Shown here piece after piece: positions 9,021 to 17,798 of a DNA stretch of 64,000 bases. The stretch is taken from contig NZ_JACIBV010000001.1 in NCBI RefSeq assembly GCF_014195505.1, forward strand, positions 6,324,001 through 6,388,000. Reading direction: 5' to 3'. How positions within the stretch are numbered: position 1 is the first letter of the stretch; every line of letters begins with the position of its first letter. Source of the stretch: Nonomuraea dietziae. GTDB lineage: Bacteria > Actinomycetota > Actinomycetes > Streptosporangiales > Streptosporangiaceae. The notes beneath the pieces are model-generated. The model saw only the letters and a program-made list of their open reading frames with translations, ran no database searches and was not told where the DNA came from. Both the position numbers and the translations under genes were made by a program.

Positions 9021-9416
9021 ATGGACACTGCTGGCCTGCTGAATCCGGTCAAGTTGTGGGCAGCAGCGGAAGTCCTCACCCGCCCAAGCCCGGTGCCGAG
9101 CACTGCAGGCATCTATGGGTGGTACTTCACCCAGCCTCCACATCCGAACCTGCCCGCTGATCGTCTCCTCTACGTGGGGATCGCTCCCCGCCGCATGGCG
9201 ACCCGCGCCAGCAGGCAGAATCTCCGGACCAGGGTGCGGTATCACTTCCGCGGCAACGCTGAAGGCTCAACTCTGCGGCTCAGCCGCGGTTGCCTGCTCG
9301 GGCTTGAGCTCCGACGGGTAGGCAGCGGGAAGCGGGTGACTTTCGGCCAGGCCGGCGACGAAGGGCCTCACGGAGTGGATGCTGAACCTGCGGCACCCGC
9401 TTTAGGAGAGCGGTGA
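9021..9416 (+). pseudogene. GIY-YIG nuclease-family gene, frameshifted and truncated at the island junction
   Basis: The N-terminal half is a clear GIY-YIG-family protein: GIYGWYF near residue 30, then LLYVGIAPRR, then LRTRVRYHFRGNAEGS with LGLELRRVGSG. After VTFGQAGDE the frame is lost. Removing one G near 9360 restores GLTEWM, which fits the family, but sequence related to the tRNA-Arg gene then begins at 9384 and the rest of the gene is missing. The usual family length is longer by roughly 60-80 residues. The open frame to 9416 is therefore a broken gene ending in attachment-site sequence. It lies about 100 bp after the DUF2075 gene and may once have worked with it. Confidence 0.72.
9384..9415 (-). 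repeat. Attachment-site-like repeat of tRNA-Arg(CCU), left island end
   Basis: This 32-bp stretch matches 31726-31757 inside the tRNA-Arg gene with two mismatches. The last 22 bp (9394-9415) are identical. It covers the anticodon loop to the T-arm and has the same orientation as the tRNA gene. Direct repeats of a tRNA 3' part at the far end of an element are typical attachment sites of tyrosine-integrase elements. Confidence 0.75.
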
Positions 9417-9646
9417 TCCCTAGGAGGTTTGGACACTGTGAGCTGCGAGAACGCCTGGCAGCGCTGCAGGAGTGGGAAAATCATCCCGTGGATGTCCCGC
9501 AGCGAGGTGAGGACGCTATCCGGTGGCAAACACCGGACCCGGTTAGGCGCGCAAGGGGTGGCGGGAATGGCGTTGGCTCGTCGCAAGGGTGGTCAGGGGT
9601 GGAACAGACAGCGAGGTAAGGGCCTGGGCTATCTCCGGCGCCCCAG
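9417..9646. other. Intergenic stretch inside the left island end
   Basis: About 230 bp between the attachment repeat and the CoiA-like gene. Short open frames exist on both strands, but none has a convincing ribosome-binding site or recognisable sequence. I see no RNA gene or terminator. Confidence 0.4.
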
Positions 9647-11086
9647 CTACATCCCGCCGCCCTTGCGGGTGGGAGCCAGCCACGCGCTGTACTCGGCATA
9701 CTGGCGCAGTTCGTAGTGGAATTTGTCCGAGGGAGCCGACTTTAGTAGGTTTCCGAGCTGGTTGAGAAGCTCACGTCCTCTGTTCCGGTTACGGACGCTG
9801 CGTGCTTGCCCAAGCGCCGTGATCACTTTTGCGGCGGATTCGCGGATGCGCATCTCCTCTCGGCGGTCGAGTTGAGCGGTCGGCTGATCATCGGAGGCAA
9901 AGGTCGTAAGCGCCTGTCGCATCTCCGGTGGAGCGGTCTCTTCTTGATCATCTTTGATCGCAGGTTGCTTCGCGGACACCCGTGGATAGGTGTCAACTTG
10001 GGGAGTGAGCAGCGGGCTTTGTATCGCTGGAGCGAGTGCCAGCCCACCGGAATCAATGATCCATTGAGGTGTTAGCCGCTCGGGATCTACATCAGCTCGT
10101 ACCGAGGCCGGCCCCAGAATTTGATACTGCTGGTCGACAGCCAGCTCCGCGTAGGCGCCCGGAAGTACGACAACGGCATCACTGATGACGGTTCCAGCAG
10201 ACGTCCGCACCTCGGCCATGAGCGACTGACCGTCCCTCTCGCCATCACCTAGCCAGGGACGCGTCTTTGTTTCCTTCGGAGTGATCAGAAGTCCGGACAC
10301 ATCGAGAGGGAAACCGACAGCTGTGCGCTCGTCTCCATCACTCAATTGACGGGCGCCAACTGAGCATGTGTGAGAACGGCGAACACGATCAATGTCAGCG
10401 GTGGAGATTCCGGATCGCGTCAGCCGCCAACCGGAGATGGCCTCCCATTCGACCGGCTGCCCCGGGAATTGGGCTGCGACGAAGATCCTTCGAGTGCCTG
10501 CTTGGGTCTCGCAGCGAATGCGTAAGGCATACCCGTCTCGATCGAGCGCGGCATACGACGCACGGGACTTCATGCCGAAGATCCACTGCACGGCTCGCCC
10601 TTCGACGCGGAGCTGCCTGTCCCGGTCCGACCAGCTGTACTCGTCACCGACGAGTTGGACGGCGACCAGAGGAAGCTGTCTGGGCGGGGCGACGATTAGT
10701 GCCGTGCAGCCTCCGCCTGAGGCGAAGTCGCTCTCGATGACAGGGGTTTCGGCGGGATTCATGCCGCGGCTCTTGAGCCACTTCGACAGCTCCTGATGGA
10801 TATAAAGGTGATCGGCAGAGTCAACGCCAAGGTTGGCCCGTCGGCACGCGTGAGTGGCTCGGTCAGCGTGATGCGCGAAATGCGGGACCTTGACCTGGCC
10901 GATCCGGTCCATCAATTGCTTGCCGCAGCCGCCCAGGTGCGTTCCGCACCAAAACGTATTGCCCATGCGATCATGGTGTACGCGGAACTGGAGAGCTTCA
11001 GTTCGGTCGAGGGGCATAAGGATCGGGTCGTAGGAGACCGGTCCGCCAAGAACGGCAGTCTGGACTCTTCGGGTATCTTCCTGCAC
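9647..11086 (-). CDS. CoiA-like protein (competence-protein-CoiA-related, predicted nuclease family)
   Basis: About 479 residues from GTG 11086. The N-terminal part shows the CoiA-like pattern: FWCGTHLGGCGKQL (paired cysteines, zinc-finger-like), VKVPHFAHHA, then a Cys and NLGVDSADHLYIHQELSKWL, where the Asp/His-rich segment precedes the predicted nuclease core. A long variable region and a charged C-terminus (about 390-480) follow. CoiA-like proteins are predicted PD-(D/E)XK nucleases, and actinobacterial members are often found on mobile DNA; this one lies at the left end of the island. Start choice is uncertain: a frame extension to 11146 exists, but conserved-looking sequence begins after 11086. 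Lower GC than the chromosomal flanks fits horizontal acquisition. Confidence 0.65.
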   Translation of the reverse strand: MQEDTRRVQTAVLGGPVSYDPILMPLDRTEALQFRVHHDRMGNTFWCGTHLGGCGKQLMDRIGQVKVPHFAHHADRATHACRRANLGVDSADHLYIHQELSKWLKSRGMNPAETPVIESDFASGGGCTALIVAPPRQLPLVAVQLVGDEYSWSDRDRQLRVEGRAVQWIFGMKSRASYAALDRDGYALRIRCETQAGTRRIFVAAQFPGQPVEWEAISGWRLTRSGISTADIDRVRRSHTCSVGARQLSDGDERTAVGFPLDVSGLLITPKETKTRPWLGDGERDGQSLMAEVRTSAGTVISDAVVVLPGAYAELAVDQQYQILGPASVRADVDPERLTPQWIIDSGGLALAPAIQSPLLTPQVDTYPRVSAKQPAIKDDQEETAPPEMRQALTTFASDDQPTAQLDRREEMRIRESAAKVITALGQARSVRNRNRGRELLNQLGNLLKSAPSDKFHYELRQYAEYSAWLAPTRKGGGM

Positions 11087-11554
11087 GCGAACATCACCTC
11101 GCACTTGCGCTGAAAATATCGCATGGGAACCCTGAATGGAACGCATCCTCCGTCGGTCCGATTGGGTTCACCGCGGCGGGGACGGGTGAAGCCAGTCACC
11201 GTGTCCACTGCGACCAGCTGCACATCATCATGACCTCGGTCTGCGGGTGTCGGGACGACCCCCTGAAGCAGGACGTTCTACACCAGCCAATCGGACGTAG
11301 AGATCGACGTCATCGGACTGAGCAGTCAAGTTTGCTGGGGTAACGAAGAAGTACTTGGCCGACGTCCCTCCTAGCCGCCGTTACACGATCACCATGCCGA
11401 CCGCACTCCACCGCCGCGTTGACATGGGAAGAACCGGCGATGAGGGGTCCACGACATCACCTGGAAGAACCGGTTGATCCCAGACACTCCGCCGCCTGGT
11501 TGCTCCAAGCTCTTCCAGTCCTTGCATGACGTAGGGAAGCACCGTGGGTCGTGC
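11087..11554. other. Intergenic region in island
   Basis: About 470 bp between the CoiA-like gene and the Mrr-like gene, which both read leftward. It must hold the promoter for the CoiA-like gene. No convincing frame, RNA gene or repeat is visible. Confidence 0.4.
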
Positions 11555-13030
11555 CTACTGCGCATGTGGTGACGGCTTGATTGGTATGGATGGCTTCAGA
11601 TGGTGGAGCCATTTTTCGACCAGTCCGGCTTGAGTAGGGGAGAGACCTGCGGGAGGCTCGGTCCGGAGTTTGGCGCGCAGCTGTGCTCGTGTTAGGGATA
11701 GAGCAAAGTCCTGGATCTCCTGAGCTCCTGCGATGCGGCTGGTGAAGACGTCATAGAGAAAACCCGCGTTTGGATTTTCCAACAGATGCCTGCCGGTGAG
11801 GGTCAGGCTCATATGCCCGTTTTCGATGTCGACGAGGCCGAGGGAGACTAGAACGCGCGACCGCCGACGTGCCTCGTCGGAGCGCGTGATGGTTGGGAAG
11901 TGCTGCTTGAAGCTGGCGATGTAGTCGTCCCAGGTCGGCTGGCCGTCGGCGAGTGAGGTCATGGTGACGATGGAATCCAGGAGGCAGCTGTCGCGGTCTG
12001 AAGGCATCTTTCCGATGTAGTAGCGGCGTTGAGTGCTATTAGATAGCTGCGAGGGGATGATCTGAGTGGTGCTCTCGGCCCTACCCGTGATGCTTGCCAG
12101 GGCGTTCAGGTCGAGGGAAAGGAGCGAGAGGCGCGAGGCCTGGACTCCAATTCCGTGTTCTGTGAGCAGGTCGGCTAGCAGGCGACCGTCGATGAGGTGG
12201 ATGGGAGTGAGACGGTCGCTCAATGCCTCACGAGGAGCGTCTTTCGTATACTTCCCGGTCGTGACGATGATGCCTTGGGTTCCGGGTGGAAGTGTGCCTC
12301 GGAGTTCCCTCACCTCCTTGACTGTTACCGGCTTTGTCCAGCGCTTAACCTGGATGGAGGCTGGGACCGTCATCACGCCGCCTCCGACGAGTGTGGCGTG
12401 CACATCGACGCCACCATCCCTGGAGTGCCTAGTGACCACCGCCTCCTCGTACTTCATCGCGGTGAACAGTGCTGCAACGATGTGCTCGAAAACCTCTGGA
12501 GGTACTTCTCTCAGCTGATCTAGCAGCTGCTTTTTTACCTGTTCGTTCTCTTGCTCGATGACCTGTTCAGCCTTGTTTCCTGGTGGGCGGAGGCGCACGG
12601 AACGGCCTGACATGGAGAAGCGCTGTCGATAGCCGCGGGCGGAGCGCAATCTGTCATCCCGCAATAGCGCCTCCAGCAACTGCTCCTCCTCGAGAGTGCT
12701 GTTGGCCGTCTGTGCATCACCTAGCTCCTTCAAGATGCGCTCTAGCTCAAGCGGGGCCGCCGTTGTGCTTTCGGAGGATGTTGTGAACGCGGTGCGCGGT
12801 GAGTTGTCCAGGTGTGTCGAGGAGCGCTGCGGCGGGATCCAACGAAGAATGGGGGGTTTTCTGCGGCATTGTTCGTATGCTTCCTGTTGCGTGTGACAAT
12901 TCCAGACAAGATGCATGCTCGCTAGACGGCAGGAGTGGCGACGATAGATTTTGTCTATGACTAGGGGTCGCGCGTAACCTTTATGGAATACGCGCCTCTT
13001 TGGAGATCTTTCAGGTTTGCCGGTGCTCAT
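11555..13030 (-). CDS. Mrr-type restriction endonuclease domain protein
   Basis: A 491-residue protein with an Mrr-cat/restriction-endonuclease-like core around residues 190-300. It reads VFEHIVAALFTAMKY, then SRDGGVDVHA supplying the catalytic Asp, then ASIQVKRW supplying the Q-x-K pair, then GIIVTTGKYTKDA. This is the pattern of Mrr enzymes that cut modified DNA. The N-terminal 150 residues are low in recognisable features, and the region after 320 may be a specificity or helical domain. ATG 13030 or the preceding GTG 13033 could be used. It lies 100 bp downstream of a MORC-like GHKL ATPase, and such pairs occur in restriction-like systems. It could restrict DNA by modification state, though the target is unknown. 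Confidence 0.8.
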   Translation of the reverse strand: MSTGKPERSPKRRVFHKGYARPLVIDKIYRRHSCRLASMHLVWNCHTQQEAYEQCRRKPPILRWIPPQRSSTHLDNSPRTAFTTSSESTTAAPLELERILKELGDAQTANSTLEEEQLLEALLRDDRLRSARGYRQRFSMSGRSVRLRPPGNKAEQVIEQENEQVKKQLLDQLREVPPEVFEHIVAALFTAMKYEEAVVTRHSRDGGVDVHATLVGGGVMTVPASIQVKRWTKPVTVKEVRELRGTLPPGTQGIIVTTGKYTKDAPREALSDRLTPIHLIDGRLLADLLTEHGIGVQASRLSLLSLDLNALASITGRAESTTQIIPSQLSNSTQRRYYIGKMPSDRDSCLLDSIVTMTSLADGQPTWDDYIASFKQHFPTITRSDEARRRSRVLVSLGLVDIENGHMSLTLTGRHLLENPNAGFLYDVFTSRIAGAQEIQDFALSLTRAQLRAKLRTEPPAGLSPTQAGLVEKWLHHLKPSIPIKPSPHAQ

Positions 13031-13130
13031 CACCCCATGTGATTTCTGGGGCGACGAGATGAAGCGAAATACGGTGCAGAGCTCTGGCCTGACTGCTTGA
13101 TGGTCCGGTCAGGCCAGAGCTGAGCGAGTC

Positions 13131-14861
13131 CTACAGGACGTCCTTGACCTTGCCCAGTAGGGAGTCGAGGAACATGCCCCAGTAGTCGCGAAGCTGCTCG
13201 TACTGCTCGTGGGGGTCCTCGTGCATGGCCTCTGCCCTGCCGTACGCGATGAGGAGGAGGGTGAGCGCTTCGATGGCGCGGCGTGAGGTCTTGATGGCCT
13301 GTTCAGGGCTGACAGATGCGGCATTGGCGTGGGCTATGCCCGAGAGCGGCTCCCACATCTCCCGATAGAACCGGTGACGTGTGTTGAGCCGGATGATCAC
13401 TTTGCCCCCGACATGCTGGACATCCATGAACTGCTTGCCAGGAAAATTGACCGATTCGATGACGAACGGCAGTTCCTGCACCTGCGCGGTGTAGTTGGCC
13501 TTGGCCTGGTCATCGGCGTCCGCACCGAGAACGTCCAGTGCCAGGACCTCGAATGCCTGCTGTGGTTCGATATCGGTTTTCGCCTGAGGAGTGGGAAGCG
13601 TGCGAGCGGCTTCGGCTGCGGCCTGGGTGATCTCGCGGTGCTCACCTGCGTGGTCTTTGCGTTCCCGAGCCACCTCACCCCAGCGCTCCTCGAGCCGGTC
13701 TCGAGCCGTCTTGACGTGGCGCTTGAGAGCGATGCGAAGCTTGTCCCGTAGCTCGTCGTGCGGTTCGAAGCCGCGCTTGACGTTTCGGACGCCAAAATAG
13801 GAGTCGAGTTCAGGGGTAAAAGACACCTCGATGCCGATGAAGCGGTCCGGGTCGTCCACACGACGACCGAAGATCATGGGGACGTTCGTGTAACTGATCT
13901 CCCGATCCATCCGCATGAAGCTAATACAGCCCTCGTTCTCCGGGATGCGCAGCTTCTTGGCGAGGTCGTCACCGCCGAGGCCCCGCTTGCGGGTAGCGGC
14001 CCTGGGGTAGAGCGTAACGGTCAGGTACGCGGTGTGGTTGCCGATCTTGATGGGCTCCCTAGCAATTAGTTCTGCCTCGAAGTCGGATTCGGAGATCTTG
14101 AGGCCGAGCTGTGGCCCTTCCCCCGTGTGGTAATAGTCGCGGAGCTGCTGTTCTGCCCAGGTGTCGCGCATCATGAAGAGGGGGTCGTGCGCGAGCAAGT
14201 TCTTGCCGTTGATCTCGATGTTGCGGCCGTCGTTGAGGAAGACGCGGAATATTCGTGAGATCTCTTTTTCTGCTTCCAAGCGGAGGCTGTTGAAGTCCTT
14301 GGCGCGGCGGCCTTCTTCGAGTCGGTCGACCTTCGACCAGATGACCAGTGTTCCGGTTCCCTTTGGCAGAACGTCACCGAAGTCGTTGGGGACTGGCTTC
14401 ACATCAGGGTCGTCGACGCCGATGGTCGATCCGTTCCCGTTCTGTTCGTCTGTGATCGCCTCGTCGAGGTCAAAGTACACGTGCTGCCACGGCTCGTTGG
14501 CGTCTGTTCGTGACCAGACCTCGATGCGCTTGCCGAAGTTCAAGGCGGCGAGCTTAGCCCCGACACCGTACTTCCCGATCGTGTCGGTGCGCATGTATCG
14601 GGTGGAGTATCCGATTTGCAAGTAGTGATGGAGAGTGTGTGTGTCCATGCCGGTACCGTCATCAGAGAACACGATGCGGTGGACGTGGCTCTTCTTGGAG
14701 CGACCTGCCGGCGGTGCCTCATCCATGCGGACAAGGATGTTGTTCGCTCCTGCTTCGAGCGAGTTGTCGATCACTTCACCGATGGCGGCGGCGAGGCTGT
14801 AGCCCGAGTCGCGTAGCGATTGAAGCGCTTGTCCGGTGAGGACTACAGGGATTTTGGCCAC
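13131..14861 (-). CDS. GHKL-type ATPase, MORC/HSP90-like
   Basis: A 576-residue protein with a complete N-terminal GHKL ATP-binding fold. It has motif N (AIGEVIDNSLEAGA, about 26-39), G1 (DDGTGMD, about 67-73), and G2 (GKYGVGAKLAALN, about 97-109). An S5-like domain with the transducer region follows, and then a helical C-terminal half with few recognisable motifs. It resembles bacterial MORC-type ATPases, which cluster with restriction genes. GTG 14861 has an AAAGGAG ribosome-binding site 7 bp upstream. It is followed by the Mrr-like gene and preceded by a GIY-YIG gene only 20 bp away, so the three are probably co-transcribed. ATP-driven DNA clamping is inferred, not shown. Confidence 0.8.
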   Translation of the reverse strand: MAKIPVVLTGQALQSLRDSGYSLAAAIGEVIDNSLEAGANNILVRMDEAPPAGRSKKSHVHRIVFSDDGTGMDTHTLHHYLQIGYSTRYMRTDTIGKYGVGAKLAALNFGKRIEVWSRTDANEPWQHVYFDLDEAITDEQNGNGSTIGVDDPDVKPVPNDFGDVLPKGTGTLVIWSKVDRLEEGRRAKDFNSLRLEAEKEISRIFRVFLNDGRNIEINGKNLLAHDPLFMMRDTWAEQQLRDYYHTGEGPQLGLKISESDFEAELIAREPIKIGNHTAYLTVTLYPRAATRKRGLGGDDLAKKLRIPENEGCISFMRMDREISYTNVPMIFGRRVDDPDRFIGIEVSFTPELDSYFGVRNVKRGFEPHDELRDKLRIALKRHVKTARDRLEERWGEVARERKDHAGEHREITQAAAEAARTLPTPQAKTDIEPQQAFEVLALDVLGADADDQAKANYTAQVQELPFVIESVNFPGKQFMDVQHVGGKVIIRLNTRHRFYREMWEPLSGIAHANAASVSPEQAIKTSRRAIEALTLLLIAYGRAEAMHEDPHEQYEQLRDYWGMFLDSLLGKVKDVL

Positions 14862-14880
14862 TTTCTTCTCCTTTGAGAGA

Positions 14881-15315
14881 TTAGGCGGATGCTCCGCTGC
14901 TGTTGCTATTGTCGCGGTTGATCGCCCTGGCTAATGCCTTATCTGTATTAGGTGCGCAGAACGGGCAGTTGATTGCGGAATTAGTCGGCAGGGCCGGGTG
15001 GATCTTGTTGATGAGTTGGTTGTGATGCCGGTGGAATAAGTGCGCTTCAAGGACGTATGCGTGCTGGACGGTCGGCGTGAACTCCCACGTCACGTGTGTG
15101 GCAGCTCGAAGGTGGTTGTGCCTGGACAGCCGTTGGCGCAGGCAATGATCGGATCGGCCGACGTATACCGGTGTGTCGCCTTGGAGCAGCATGTATACAC
15201 CTATGCTTCGCTCTGGTAACAAGGCGTTGATGACTGTCGGAATGAAGCGGAATGCAAGGCGTCTGACGGAGGCGCTAGTCAGATGTACGCTTCCGTCGGC
15301 GATGGATGTGAGCAT
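14881..15315 (-). CDS. GIY-YIG domain protein
   Basis: A 144-residue protein with a GIY-YIG-like core. GVYMLLQGDTPVYVGRS at about 39-55 gives the two strand motifs (GVY and YVG), followed by LRQRLSRH with the conserved Arg, and HAYVLEAHLFHRHH with the Glu expected for metal binding. A C-terminal segment NCPFC gives one Cys pair. ATG 15315 is chosen because it lies 6 bp after the upstream gene's stop; longer frames would overlap that gene. It is probably in one operon with the GHKL ATPase and Mrr-like gene. It is likely a small nuclease or DNA-binding accessory, but its function is not known. Confidence 0.68.
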   Translation of the reverse strand: MLTSIADGSVHLTSASVRRLAFRFIPTVINALLPERSIGVYMLLQGDTPVYVGRSDHCLRQRLSRHNHLRAATHVTWEFTPTVQHAYVLEAHLFHRHHNQLINKIHPALPTNSAINCPFCAPNTDKALARAINRDNSNSSGASA

Positions 15316-15320
15316 AGGGA

Positions 15321-15839
15321 TTAGGCGGCTTCGCCGAGCCAGGCGCCCAGCTGCTTGCGAAGGGCGGCGACACACCGGTAGGCGGTAGCACGGGAGATCC
15401 CTGACGTGACGGCGGCCTCGGCGGGCCGCTCGGTTTCGGCAAGACTCTCGAGAAAGGACGGGCCGAAGCTCCCAAGCTCAGCTGCGCCTGCCTTCAGATG
15501 TCGCCAGAGCGCGTTGCCCTCTGCCTCGTCTTCGACTTTGTCGCAGGGCTCCCTGACATCGATCCCTTCGTCAGCGAGGACGATGTCGAGCTGGCCGGTG
15601 TAGCGGGTCCAGGCGATGTGCCCGCGCCGCTTCGAGCGGTAGAAGACGTACTGTGCATTGCGAAGCACGTCCCAGTACAGGCGCTCAGGATCTTGTTGGC
15701 CGCGGCCTTCGCTGAGGGCCAGATCCATCGCGCGCTCGATAATGTGTTCCCGGTCCGACCCGGGGGTGACGTGCGTTAGATCGCCCTGAAGCCTGGCGAT
15801 AACAGTCCAACGCATGTCCATGGACGTACTACTGACCAT
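15321..15839 (-). CDS. Sigma-factor-like helix-turn-helix protein
   Basis: A 172-residue protein. The middle part (DPERLYWDVLRNAQYVFYRSKRR) resembles sigma-70 region 2, and the C-terminus (AETERPAEAAVTSGISRATAYRCVAALRK) is a good region-4-type helix-turn-helix. ATG 15839 has an AGAGGA site upstream and is preferred over a longer frame to 15929. As the first gene of the leftward set followed by the GIY-YIG, GHKL and Mrr genes, it may control their expression. It could instead be a simple HTH DNA-binding protein rather than a working sigma factor. Confidence 0.5.
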   Translation of the reverse strand: MVSSTSMDMRWTVIARLQGDLTHVTPGSDREHIIERAMDLALSEGRGQQDPERLYWDVLRNAQYVFYRSKRRGHIAWTRYTGQLDIVLADEGIDVREPCDKVEDEAEGNALWRHLKAGAAELGSFGPSFLESLAETERPAEAAVTSGISRATAYRCVAALRKQLGAWLGEAA

Positions 15840-16144
15840 GGGGGTCCTCTCTGGTGCCCGGCAGCTCCTTTGGCTCACCCGGCCCAACATGAAGTTGTGT
15901 TCGCTGTTCCTTTGGCTTCCGTGGCCCAACGGGTCCGCGGAAACATCAGCTAGAGGTCACGGTACAGCACCGCACTGACATTCGCGTGGTGCTTTCGCGC
16001 CCTCAACCATTACGGCACCGCATGTTCCGCAAGCGTCTCACCAGCCGGCGCGGGACTGTAGGAAGAACGGCTCCAGCACCAATGCGGTGGTGACAGAGTG
16101 CGCGGGCTGGCAGGTGACCTTGATGTGCTTAGAAGATCTTAAAG
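15840..16144. other. Intergenic region upstream of the Mrr/GHKL cluster
   Basis: About 300 bp between the sigma-like gene and the transposase remnant. It should hold the promoter of the leftward cluster. A GGCTCACCCGGCCCAACAT / TTCCGTGGCCCAAC similarity is seen near 15873-15931, but I cannot define an operator. No gene is visible. Confidence 0.35.
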
Positions 16145-17190
16145 ATGCTGCTTACGCACTTGGCTGACGTGGTTCTCGAGCGTGTGATCGCGCAATATCC
16201 AGTCGTGCGTGTGCGGGCCCGGACACGGTCGGGGGCGGTGTCCTGCCCAGGGTGTGGGGCACTGCCGCGGCGTGTGCATGCCTACCATAAGCGGCGTGGC
16301 GGATGTGCGGTCAGCAGCTACACCGTGGTCGTCGACTTGCGAATACGCCGATTGATGTGCGAAATCCAGGGATGTATGCGGCGAACGTTCTGTGAGCAGG
16401 TTCTGCAGGTGGCGGCCCGTTACGCCCGCCGTACCATGGGGCTGGCCGCGCTGATCGTGGACCTGGCGGTGGTGCTGGACAGCCGCGCCGGCGCGGCTGT
16501 GCTGTCTCGCCTGGCGGTGAAGGTCTTGCGGACTACGGTGATGCGATTGCTGATGGCCGTTCCCGTCACGGCCGGGTTGGTGCCGGCGCTGCTGAGCGCG
16601 GGCGACTTCGCGCTGCGGCGCAGGAACCGCAATGCGACCCTTCATCGATGCGGTCACCCACCGCCGGGTCGATGTGTTACCCGATCGCAAGGCGTTTACG
16701 TGGATCGCGTGGCTGCGCGAGCATCCCGGTGTCCAGGTCGTGAGACGTGACCGGATCAGCCGCCTACGCCGAAGCCGTCCGCCAGGGCGCCGGATGCGGT
16801 GCAGGTCGCCGACCGGTGGCGTCTGTCGCACGGTCTGGCCGTTGCGGTGGAGAAGACCGTAGCCGCCCACAGCCGCTGATGGCACACCGGATCACCCCGC
16901 CGCAAGGTGCTCGCGGAACGGACCCGCCGCAAGCATGCGCAGGTCCACACCCTCCGCGACCAGGGGCTCGGGTTGTGAGTGCGCCCAGCGCCTGGGCTGG
17001 GTTCACTCACGGTCAAACGTTATGTCCGCGCCGCCTCGGCAGACGATCTTCTGCGTCCGCCCAAGTACGATGCCACCCTGGTCGATCCTTACCGTGAGCA
17101 TCTGCGCCGCCGCCTCACCGAGGAGCCCAGTGTGCCGGTCACTCATCTGCTGGCCGAGATCCGCGAGTGTGATTACCCGGGCAGCAGCGA
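16145..17190 (+). pseudogene. ISL3-family transposase remnant with multiple frameshifts
   Basis: The first 160 codons encode an ISL3-type zinc-binding N-terminus: CPGCG, then CEIQGCMRRTFCEQ. Reading frame then changes several times. DAVTHRRVDVLPDRKAF from about 16645, GSAAYAEAVRQGA near 16750, a segment like VADRWRLSHGLAVAVEKTVAAHSR in another frame near 16805-16880, and TVKRYVRAASADDLLRPPKYDATLVDPYREHL from about 17010 are all collinear with an ISL3 transposase. The C-terminal catalytic part is absent. It is therefore a dead fragment, supporting past transposition inside the island. Confidence 0.8.
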
Positions 17191-17420
17191 GTGGTGGGCC
17201 TTCTGCGGCATGGTTTGTATGGTGCCAGTCTGGTCCGAGAACCGAAGACAAGACGCAGGAGCCATGAGTGAGCCGGAGGGAATCGAACCGATCAGGTGTG
17301 CTGGAGTAGTTCACAGCGCAGCAATGAGTGGGCGTCGCTGAAGCCTGGGCCCCGAGCGCTAGCTTGAGACCCAGGCAGGTGACCTATTGGGCAGGTTCTT
17401 CACGGAGACAATCGATGAGA

Positions 17421-17798
17421 TTAAGCTGCAGCAATCGAAATCAGGTCACTTATGCTTTTGAGGTTTCGGCGAGCGGCCAGGTGTCCAATCCCACGATGCA
17501 AGTGAATCGTGAGGGTTCGAGCGATAGCCTCGTCTGTGGGCTCTTCTCCGTCGGCCAGGCATCGCTGCTTTAGAAGAGCTAGATAGATAGGGCCATAGGT
17601 GCCTGCGAAAACTTTCCAGCTCATCTCGACGTTGGAATCCGTAACGATGTCTTTTACCAGAGGAGTGGATGCATCCTGCAGAGAAAGGGCGAGAGCCCAG
17701 CGGCAAAGAATGTTCCAGTTTTTGATGCCGGTGACTCGCTTCAGCTTGACCAGCTGGTCCTTGGCTGGCTGGGAGAGGCGGACGCTGTCAAGCGACAT
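17421..17798 (-). CDS. dndE: DNA phosphorothioation protein DndE
   Basis: DndE, 125 residues, the small subunit of the DndCDE sulfur-modification complex; DndE binds nicked double-stranded DNA in characterised systems. The N-terminus SVRLSQPAKDQLVKLKRVTGIKNWNILCRWAL is the family core. The length fits the family range of roughly 110-130 residues. It overlaps the end of dndD by 11 bp, showing translational coupling, and is the last gene of the leftward dndB-C-D-E operon. Confidence 0.92.
   Translation of the reverse strand: MSLDSVRLSQPAKDQLVKLKRVTGIKNWNILCRWALALSLQDASTPLVKDIVTDSNVEMSWKVFAGTYGPIYLALLKQRCLADGEEPTDEAIARTLTIHLHRGIGHLAARRNLKSISDLISIAAA

Noticed and set aside
17245..17320. tRNA-like segment (GGAATCGAACC-type T-loop) after the ISL3 remnant
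   Set aside because: No matching acceptor or T-stem pairing could be built, so it is not a tRNA gene.
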